Shown: positions 17,019-24,500 of the stretch, piece after piece | How the letters are laid out: each line of letters begins with the position of its first letter | How positions within the stretch are numbered: the first letter of the stretch is position 1 | Assembly: GCA_034678545.1 (NCBI GenBank) | Contig: JAXDBS010000029.1 | Location: 1-64,000 of the forward strand | Length of the DNA: 64,000 nucleotides | Direction of reading: 5' to 3' | DNA from: UBA5614 sp034678545 | Lineage (GTDB): Bacteria; Cloacimonadota; Cloacimonadia; Cloacimonadales; Cloacimonadaceae | Position numbers and translations under genes: made by a program | Notes under the pieces: generated by a model | Told to the model about the DNA's origin: nothing | Database searches by the model: none | Seen by the model: only the letters and a program-made list of their open reading frames with translations

Positions 17019-17853
17019 TTGCGATCTCCGTTGTATCTTTGGGTACGATCAACTGCGGGGCGCGATAGACCTTGCGAACGCGTGTCTTTTTCAGCACGAA
17101 GACGTGCTCCAGGTTCTCCACCTGGGCAAAGGGAATGATCTGGGCGCTCAGGAAAAGGTTGTCCTTTGATTCCCTGATCCGGCTGATTTTGCCGACGGGA
17201 TAACCCTTGGGAAACAGCTGCGACAGGTTGGATGTGACAATGGTGTCTCCGATGCTGATCTGCGAACCCAGCTTGATCAGGTTCATGCTGGTAGCGCCCA
17301 GCAGGTCGGTCTGCAGGATGCCCTGCACTTTGGTGCGCTCGTCCATCACCGCCAGCTGGAACTGGGAATTGGTCAGGGGCAGGATGATGCTGTTGTTGCG
17401 GTTGACCACGATCGCTTTGCCGATCACGCCTTCGGCCGTGATGACGGGGCTTTCCACCTCCACTCCGGCAGCGGAACCCTTGTCTATGATCAGGTTGCGG
17501 TCGTTGAACTGGCCGGAGTATCCTACTACTTCCGCCATGATAAAAGGCACGTCCTTGAGGACAAGGTTGCCGCTGAGGTTGCTTTGCAGGGAGTCCAACT
17601 GGTTGAGCAAAGCCCTTTGAGCCAAAGCCTGACGCACCAGCTGGTTGCGCAGCCGGGCGTTGTCATCCCTCAACTCTTTCAGGTTGAAAAAGGTTCGCAC
17701 GGATGCTTTGAAAGGCAGGAAAATCGCCTTGGAGAGCCACTCCGCCCTCCCCAGCCGGGTTTCTACACTGCCTGCGAAGAGCAGCAGGGCGAGCAGCAGA
17801 AAGATTCCGGGTACTATGTAACGCTTATACACATTGGATGCGGGGTGGATCAA
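16990..17853 (-). CDS. mreC: Rod shape-determining protein MreC
   Basis: About 287 residues with one N-terminal membrane helix (IVPGIFLLLALLLFAG), a coiled coil (LKELRDDNARLRNQL), and the twin beta-barrel periplasmic domain that contains VVGYSGQFNDRNLIIDKGS and QISIGDTIVTSNLSQLFPKG, both MreC hallmarks. It links MreB inside the cell to PBP2 and RodA outside. The chosen TTG start at 17853 overlaps the mreB stop as TTGA; a GTG seven codons later is also possible. The longer frame up to 17931 is antisense-like, Arg-rich sequence within mreB and is not used. Confidence 0.93.
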   Translation of the reverse strand: MIHPASNVYKRYIVPGIFLLLALLLFAGSVETRLGRAEWLSKAIFLPFKASVRTFFNLKELRDDNARLRNQLVRQALAQRALLNQLDSLQSNLSGNLVLKDVPFIMAEVVGYSGQFNDRNLIIDKGSAAGVEVESPVITAEGVIGKAIVVNRNNSIILPLTNSQFQLAVMDERTKVQGILQTDLLGATSMNLIKLGSQISIGDTIVTSNLSQLFPKGYPVGKISRIRESKDNLFLSAQIIPFAQVENLEHVFVLKKTRVRKVYRAPQLIVPKDTTEIAIEDTTQSVD

Positions 17854-18887
17854 TCCTCGATCTTCTTGATCAGCACTTCCCGGTAGCGCTCCACATCGTC
17901 CAGGACGGTACCGGCGCCCTTGACCACGCATTCCAGCGGATCGGGAACCACGTGCACCGGCAGGTCGACAGTCCGGCGGATCTTTTCGTCCAGCCCTTTC
18001 AGCAACGCACCGCCGCCGGTCAGGAAAATGCCGCGTTCCGCGATGTCCGCGCTCAGTTCCGGTGCAGTCCGTTCAAACAGGCGCTTGATGGCGTCCACCA
18101 TTACGCTGACCGTTTCGGAAATAGCTTCCCTGATCTCTTCCGAACTGATCTTGATGGTCACCGGATAGCCGGAGACTATGTCGCGGCCGCGCACGTCCAT
18201 GACCAGCTCTTCCTTGAGGGGATAAGCGCTGCCGACCGCGCACTTGATCTTTTCCGCGGTCTGCTGGCCGACGAACAGGTTGTTCTTTTTCTTCAGGTAG
18301 TTTATGATGTCCGTGTCCAGCTTGTCGCCGCCGACTCGGATGGAATTGTGCACCACGATGTGGGAGAGGGAGATCACCCCGATCTCGGAGGTGCCGCCGC
18401 CGATGTCCATGATCATGTTGCCATAGGCCTGGTCGATCGGCAGGTTGGCCCCGATGGCCGCCGCTATCGGCTCGGAAATGAGATAAACCTCCCGGGCGCC
18501 GGCATGCAAAGCACTGTCGCGCACCGCGCGTTTTTCCACTTCCGTAATCCCTGAAGGCACGCACACGATCACTCGGGGGCGGACCAGCAAACGCTTCCTC
18601 TGCGCCCGCAGGATCAGGTTGCGCAGCATCAGCTCCGTCACCTGGAAATCGGCGATCACGCCATCCTTGAGGGGCTTGATCACCTTGACCTCGTCAGGGT
18701 TCTTGCCCAGCATGACCTTGGCGTTCTGGCCGATGGCGATGATCTTCTTGTTATCAGAACTAACCGCCACCACGGACGGTTCGTCGATCACGATCCCCGT
18801 CCCTTTCTTATAGACCAGTGTATTGGCCGTGCCCAGATCGATCGCGATGTCGTTGGCCATCATTCCAAAAAAGTCAAATAGCGACAT
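17850..18887 (-). CDS. mreB: Rod shape-determining protein MreB (actin homologue)
   Basis: A typical 345-residue MreB. It has the phosphate 1 loop DLGTANTLVY, the IGQNAKVMLGK segment, the phosphate 2 loop MIMDIGGGTSEIGVISL and the adenosine motif GIFLTGGGALLKGLD, with the N-terminal amphipathic start MSLFDFFG. It polymerises under the inner membrane and guides the elongation complex. A strong ribosome binding site (GAGGAG) precedes the ATG. It is the first gene of the operon mreB-mreC-cofE-like-mreD-mrdA-rodA. A TTGACA box lies about 75 bases upstream at 18961-18966. Confidence 0.98.
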   Translation of the reverse strand: MSLFDFFGMMANDIAIDLGTANTLVYKKGTGIVIDEPSVVAVSSDNKKIIAIGQNAKVMLGKNPDEVKVIKPLKDGVIADFQVTELMLRNLILRAQRKRLLVRPRVIVCVPSGITEVEKRAVRDSALHAGAREVYLISEPIAAAIGANLPIDQAYGNMIMDIGGGTSEIGVISLSHIVVHNSIRVGGDKLDTDIINYLKKKNNLFVGQQTAEKIKCAVGSAYPLKEELVMDVRGRDIVSGYPVTIKISSEEIREAISETVSVMVDAIKRLFERTAPELSADIAERGIFLTGGGALLKGLDEKIRRTVDLPVHVVPDPLECVVKGAGTVLDDVERYREVLIKKIED

Positions 18888-19178
18888 CCTGTCTCCTCTC
18901 TATCCAAAATTCCTGATTCATTATGATAAGATTTTTACCTTGAATTAAAAAAAGCCCTAATGTCAAGGAAAATATGAGTAATTATATACTCTGTCCCCCC
19001 CTGCTTATCAGTAGAGGATCAACATAGTTGAAATCCTTCCTGAACCGGATCTCCTGACCAGGCGGCAAGCCAGTTTTCCGGACTTCCGGCATCAGTCTTG
19101 ATCCGCCTGCCTGATACGGGGCTTGACAGGACGAGTTGTTTGGGTGAGTATGTTTGAAAAAACACAGGATGGAATATC
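18888..19178. other. Divergent intergenic region between mreB and the pentapeptide gene
   Basis: A 291-base region that must hold the promoters of the mreB operon and of the pentapeptide-repeat gene. On the minus strand TTGACA lies at 18966-18961, but no good -10 hexamer stands 16-18 bases from it. A separate TATAAT can be read on the minus strand near 18979-18974. No RNA gene was recognised. Confidence 0.4.
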
Positions 19179-19757
19179 ATGAATAAGGACAGCCGGCCCC
19201 AGGAAATCCAGTACGAGGTGTTTACCGGTTCTTGGGTCCAGGAACCCGGCCTGCACGATTTTACAGGCTGCAAATGGGCCGGCTGCGACCTTTCCGGCCA
19301 AAGGTTTGCCGGCATCCTGGACCGCTGCGAATTCGAAGACTGCAACCTCTCGCTGACCATCTTTGAACAGGCCAAACTCCAGGATGTGCGTTTTCTGCGC
19401 TGCAAGCTGCTGGGCGTGGATTTCACCCGCTGCAGTTCCCTGGGCCTGGCCTTGAGCTTCAGGGAATGCCTGATCGCAAGCTGTAACTTCAATTACCTGG
19501 TCCTGCCCGGGACCTGTCTTTCAGGCTGTGAGATCCGCGAAACGGACTTTGTGGGCTGCAACCTTTCCCGCAGCAGCTTTGCCGGCAGCGTCCTGCACGG
19601 CGTCACCTTCCACGAGACCAACCTGGCCGGGGCTGACTTCACAGCCGTCCAGGGCTACCGGATCAATCCCCTTACCAACCATGTCAAAGACGCGAGATTC
19701 GGACTGCCGGAAGCGGTTTCCCTGCTGGAGTGCATGGGGATAAAACTGCAGCAGTAA
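19179..19757 (+). CDS. Pentapeptide-repeat protein
   Basis: A 192-residue protein built from about 20 pentapeptide repeats of the A(D/N)LxF type, for example GCDLSGQRFAG, DCNLSLTIFE and ETNLAGADFTAV. It has an unusual abundance of Cys (over a dozen) next to the central residue of the repeats. It should form a right-handed quadrilateral beta-helix, as in McbG and Qnr proteins, some of which bind DNA gyrase and protect it from inhibitors. There is no signal peptide, so it is cytoplasmic. The C-terminal PLTNHVKDARFGLPEAVSLL resembles the Qnr/McbG-type end. Whether it acts on gyrase is unknown. It stands alone on the plus strand between minus-strand operons. Confidence 0.85.
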   Translation: MNKDSRPQEIQYEVFTGSWVQEPGLHDFTGCKWAGCDLSGQRFAGILDRCEFEDCNLSLTIFEQAKLQDVRFLRCKLLGVDFTRCSSLGLALSFRECLIASCNFNYLVLPGTCLSGCEIRETDFVGCNLSRSSFAGSVLHGVTFHETNLAGADFTAVQGYRINPLTNHVKDARFGLPEAVSLLECMGIKLQQ

Positions 19758-19761
19758 AGGA

Positions 19762-20664
19762 TTACGAAAATAGCCAGATGATCAGCGGCAGGTAGCCCAG
19801 CGCGATCAGGATGGAGATGGAGACCGCGTTGGCGGCAAACTCCCGGTCCATGTTTTCCAGGTTGGCGAAGATCAGCGTGTTGAAGCCGATGGGCGTGGCG
19901 GAATTGGCGATGATGATGGTGCGCGTCATACCCTGCAGGCCGAAGATCACTGTCAGCAGCCAGCCCAGCAGCAAGCCCACTCCCATGCGGATGAAGATGG
20001 CGGTCATGACCGCCCCCAGCCTGTGCAGTTTTGGGTCGAAGACCAGACCTAGCGCGATCATGATCAGGGGAATGGTGGGCTGGCCCACCAGATTCAAAAA
20101 ACCCAGTCCGAGTTCCGGCACCCTGATCTGCAAAGCCCGGATGGTAAGCCCGATCAGCAAACCCCAGAGCGGCGGCAGCTTCACGAACTTCATCCAGTCA
20201 AACCTGCAGGTCTTGCAGTTCTCGCCATATTTCACGGCGTTGTAATAGGCGAAAGTAAAGATCAGGAAACTGTTTCCGATATCGAACAGCGAAGCCCGCG
20301 CGAAGCCCTCCATCCCGAACTTGGCCTGGAAAAACGGCAGCGAAAAACCGGTGTTCATGATCAGGCAGCCCACCAGGAAGCTGCCAAAGGTCGTCTGCGG
20401 CAGCTTCAATTGCTTCCCCGCCCACCAGGCGATCAGGTAAACGATGAAAACCACCGCCTGAGCCGTGAAAGGCAGATAGAGCAATTCCGGCTTCAGATCC
20501 ACCTTTAGGATGGACAGCAAAGCCAAAGCCGGCAGGGTAGCGCTGAGGACCAGCTTCAGGATCACGCCGGCGTCTTCTTTTTTCATCAGCTTCACGCTCT
20601 TGATAAAGACGCCGAAAAAGAAGGCCAGGATCAGGGGGATCACTTTCAGAAAAAAGGCGTCCAT
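19762..20664 (-). CDS. AEC-family transporter (auxin efflux carrier type)
   Basis: A 300-residue membrane protein with ten predicted helices, similar in layout to AEC permeases such as malonate/malate carriers. An N-terminal VIPLILAFFFGVFIK helix, a conserved GCLIMNTGFSLPFF stretch in the middle and a C-terminal FANLENMDREFAANAVSIS segment fit the family. The substrate, probably an organic anion, cannot be inferred. It converges with the pentapeptide gene with only four bases between their stop codons, and no terminator is visible there. The ribosome binding site is weak. Confidence 0.85.
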   Translation of the reverse strand: MDAFFLKVIPLILAFFFGVFIKSVKLMKKEDAGVILKLVLSATLPALALLSILKVDLKPELLYLPFTAQAVVFIVYLIAWWAGKQLKLPQTTFGSFLVGCLIMNTGFSLPFFQAKFGMEGFARASLFDIGNSFLIFTFAYYNAVKYGENCKTCRFDWMKFVKLPPLWGLLIGLTIRALQIRVPELGLGFLNLVGQPTIPLIMIALGLVFDPKLHRLGAVMTAIFIRMGVGLLLGWLLTVIFGLQGMTRTIIIANSATPIGFNTLIFANLENMDREFAANAVSISILIALGYLPLIIWLFS

Positions 20665-20740
20665 GCTCTATCAGCCTGCTTTATTGCATTTCTGCCGCTT
20701 TCTTTTGAAATGCCATATCGTTATTTGACGATGTTATTGG

Positions 20741-21385
20741 TCAGAGCTGGCGCTTGATGGTATAGATGGCCAGCCGGTCACAGACTGCCTGCGCGTAGTC
20801 CGAGATCCGCTCCAGATGCACTCCGAACCACTTCAACTGGTTCTTGTGGGCCAGGTCCAGGTCCATGCTGAAGATCTGGCGGCGCAGCTTTTCGCCCAGC
20901 TGGTCAGCCTCGCGCTCATAGAAATAGACCTTGTGGATGTAGTTGTTCACCGCCGCCAGGTCGCGGAAAAAGGACCGCACAGCCATGGTCAGGTTTTCCA
21001 CCGAATCCACCGAGGCCTTGGTTGTGAGCCGGAACAGGTCGTCCAACTCATGCGGGATTTTGGGCATTTCAATCGAGAACTGCAGGAGTGAGTCCTTCAT
21101 GTTGTCCAGGACCTCGTCCGAGTTTTCCAGAATCGCCAGCACGTCACCCCGGTTTTCCGGGATCAGGGTGTGCTCGTATAAAAAGCGCTCGATGTGGACA
21201 CGGATGTCATCGGCCTTATGTTCGTTGTCGCAAACGGTTTGCAGCCTTGTTTCGAATTGTTCAACGCGCTCCGCCAGGTAATCCTCCACTCCCTTTTGAT
21301 ACAGCAGGGCGGTGTCGCCCAGGATGTCCAGAAACTGGTCCAGCTGCGCTTCGATGACCTTGGTGGTCTTCAGTATGATCGCCAT
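20741..21385 (-). CDS. PhoU-like DUF47 family protein
   Basis: A 214-residue all-helical cytoplasmic protein of the DUF47/PhoU-like group (TIGR00153 type). It shows the paired acidic metal-binding helices of the fold: CDNEHKADDIRVHIE in the first half and YEREADQLGEKLRRQIF in the second, and it ends with LKWFGVHLERISDYAQAVCDRL. Relatives are usually encoded next to PiT-type phosphate permeases and regulate them, but no such permease is adjacent here; the neighbour is an AEC carrier 76 bases downstream. AAGGAG precedes the start. A TTGACT box lies about 60 bases upstream. Confidence 0.85.
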   Translation of the reverse strand: MAIILKTTKVIEAQLDQFLDILGDTALLYQKGVEDYLAERVEQFETRLQTVCDNEHKADDIRVHIERFLYEHTLIPENRGDVLAILENSDEVLDNMKDSLLQFSIEMPKIPHELDDLFRLTTKASVDSVENLTMAVRSFFRDLAAVNNYIHKVYFYEREADQLGEKLRRQIFSMDLDLAHKNQLKWFGVHLERISDYAQAVCDRLAIYTIKRQL

Positions 21386-21514
21386 TGGGGATGGAACTCC
21401 TTCACTTTCATATGCATCAATCTCATTTTGGACACATCAATTTAGTCAAGGAAAATTCCACCCGGCCCGATCTGACAGAGCTTCTGCTAACTACATGCCT
21501 TTTTTATTCTGGGT

Positions 21515-24500
21515 CTAAAACTCCACCGTCACAATATAAGCGCCAAAGTAACCGCCTGTCGGCATGACCTGGGAAGTGCCCTGTACCGTTCCGTAAATCT
21601 GGAAGGGGCCATAGGGATTATCGGAAGTGTAAATATTATAACCTATGGCGTCGGGGACCGGATCCCATTCCAGAAGTATGTTGTCGCTCAGCCTGGAGAT
21701 CCTGAGGTTTGGCCCGTGCGCGCCGATATTGAGCACGACCTCCGCTTCATACTCAGTATTGTAGGCGTAGATGTGAAAGCCCAGTATGGTTCTGCTGAGC
21801 CCCGGATGCAGAGGCTCGATGCGGATCCCCACGTGTGCAGTGCTGTTGCCCGCCACCGTGAATTCCAGGCTGTCCGCCCTTTCCAGGCCCGTGTAGGTGA
21901 TCTTGGACCGCCAGTCGTCATCCTCCACGTCTGCAGTTATCAACAGCGGGAACGACTGTGGGTTTTCCACTTCAATGCTGGTCAGCTCGATCTCGCCCGG
22001 ATACCTGACGACCACGCTGTCCACGGGAACGGATATGAATACCACGGGCAGGTTGTTCGAGTCTACGGTAAAGCCCTGCAGCGTGCCTGTCGTATGTTCG
22101 TAGGCCGTCATGTTGCAGGACCAGAAACCCGGCGTCTGCGGCGTGAATTCCATCATGACAGTGGCGGTCAGGTGCGGAGCGAGTTCAAAATACAGCGAAT
22201 CCGACCTCACTCTGCCGATCAGGTTCAGATTGACCGAGCCGTCGTCACCCGTCACGTGATGACTTATCTGGAGCGGCACATCTGAATTATTGGTAAAGTA
22301 AAACGGCTGGATGCGCGTCTCGTTCATCGGCACATTGCCGAAATGAACTTCCAGCGGAGTAATGATCAGCGGTGGAGGCGGCAGCACATAGGCAGACATG
22401 GGAATGTTATAAATCATTCCGCTGTTCAACTCAGCAATGACCAGTTCATCAGACCAGGGACCCGGAATATCAGGTGTGAATGTAACTCTGACAAAAACAG
22501 TATCATTACAGGATTGAATAACCAGCAGCGAGTCATCCCTGGACCTGGGATTGCCCTCTAAATCAACCTCGACATTTTCACCGTGGTAAAAGCTCCACTC
22601 ATATTGAAACGCGGGTAATTCGATCTGTCTTCGCGGCTCCGATTTGACAGTCCGTTCCGAGCTGCCGCCCATTTGCACCTCTCCAAAATCCAGGTGGGGC
22701 GGCCCCATCAGGACATCCGGCAGGCCGAAGGCATCTACGATGATATCAAACCAGTTCCTGGCGTCCGCGCTGCCTGCCATCAGGGTGCGGGACCAGGGCC
22801 CGACTGCGTTGATCCTTGCAGTCATCTGAACCTGCCTGGATTCAGCCGGCAGGAGCGTGAAGTATAAAGAATCCGAACGCTCTCGTCTGCCGATTAGGTT
22901 GAGGTTGATTGAGCCGTCATCGCTGGTAACGTAGTGGCTGACATTCATGGTTTCGGTGCTGTAATTTGTGAAACTGAACGTCTGATACAGTGTGTCCCCG
23001 GCAGTTACTTCACCGAAATTGACATACTGCGGCGTGATGTCCAGAAGATCTACGACATGGGCATGTACAGGAATGTAGAAATCCGCCCCGCTGCCCGATT
23101 CATGCACCATGATCGTGTTGTCATAGGGGCCGGGTTCCAGCGCCGTAAAGGTGACCTGCACCTCCTGCGTCTGCCAGGGCAGGATCTGGTAGGCAAGTGA
23201 ATCCGTCCTATCCCGGCCAATCAGGTTCAGGTTAATGGCCCCATCGTCACTTGTCACGTAATGGCTGATGGTCAATGTGGAATCGCTGGCATTCTGAAGT
23301 CCCATCACTTGGGATACGACAGAGCTGTTCAGCACATTGCCGAAATCCAAAAAAGCGGGCGCAATATAAAGCGGCGGCGTCACAAAACCGGCAATGGGAG
23401 TCTCAAATGCTTCACCTGTCTCCAGGATGTTCGTCATGATCGAATTGTCATACGGTCCCTGCTCAGTACGGAGAAAATGCACTTCCACCATCACGTTTTC
23501 CTGGGGCTGGATGGTGTAAGACAACGAATCCGGTCTTGATTTTCCGATCAGGTTCAGGTTAATGGTTCCATCGTCACTTGTTACGTAATGGCTGATGGTC
23601 AGGATGGAATCCGTCTCGTTGTGCACGTCCATGACCAGGACACGCAGTTCGCCCGGGTAGACATTGCCGAAGTTGAGATCCGGCGGATTTATATGAATGG
23701 AAGGCTCTTCCATCACTGTAGCTGTCATTGGAACGTAAAATGTCTCACCGGTAGTATGGCAATATAGCACCAGCGAATCGGACCACGCTCCCACTTGCTC
23801 CGGATAGAGCCTGATTTCCATGGCATACTCCACACCCGGATCCATGTGAAAATAGACTGAGTCCGCTCTGTCCCGCCCTCCTTGTTCCGTAGGATCGGTC
23901 AGGGAAACCGCATTGGGATGAGCAGCCGCATAAGCGCTTACATCAATGCCGCTCTGCAAATGCTGGAGCAGATACATCAGATTATAGCCTTCGATATCGC
24001 TCTGGATATAAACAACGCCAAAATCAAGATAGTAAGGTAGCCACTCTATTGTCTGGCCCGGAATCCAAATGCGAACAAGTTCCTCCTGATATCCATGACT
24101 ATTAGTTAACTCAAGTTGCACTTCGCCGGGAGTTGATGACAGGGGAGTCAGATCCAATTTCACGTTCAGAGTTTCTTCCGATACAGCAATCGCCGTCAGG
24201 CTGTCCGGCCTGAATCCGCCCATGATTTCCAGATTTATGCAGCCAATGTCTCCGAACAGGTAAACCGTCTCGATATGGATCTCCTGATCATAGCTGTTGG
24301 GATTGAAGATCTGAAAAGTGGAGCTGTAAGTATATCCGGGCACCACTGTCCCGAAATCATAGAACAACGGCTCAGCGTAAAACACGGGGATGTTGTAGGC
24401 ATCGACGGGTATGAAGTAACTGACCAGGTTGGTATGGTCAAAGGCCTGCATGTCACAGGTCCAGTATCCCGGTGTCTGCGGAGTGTAAACCATCTCGACC

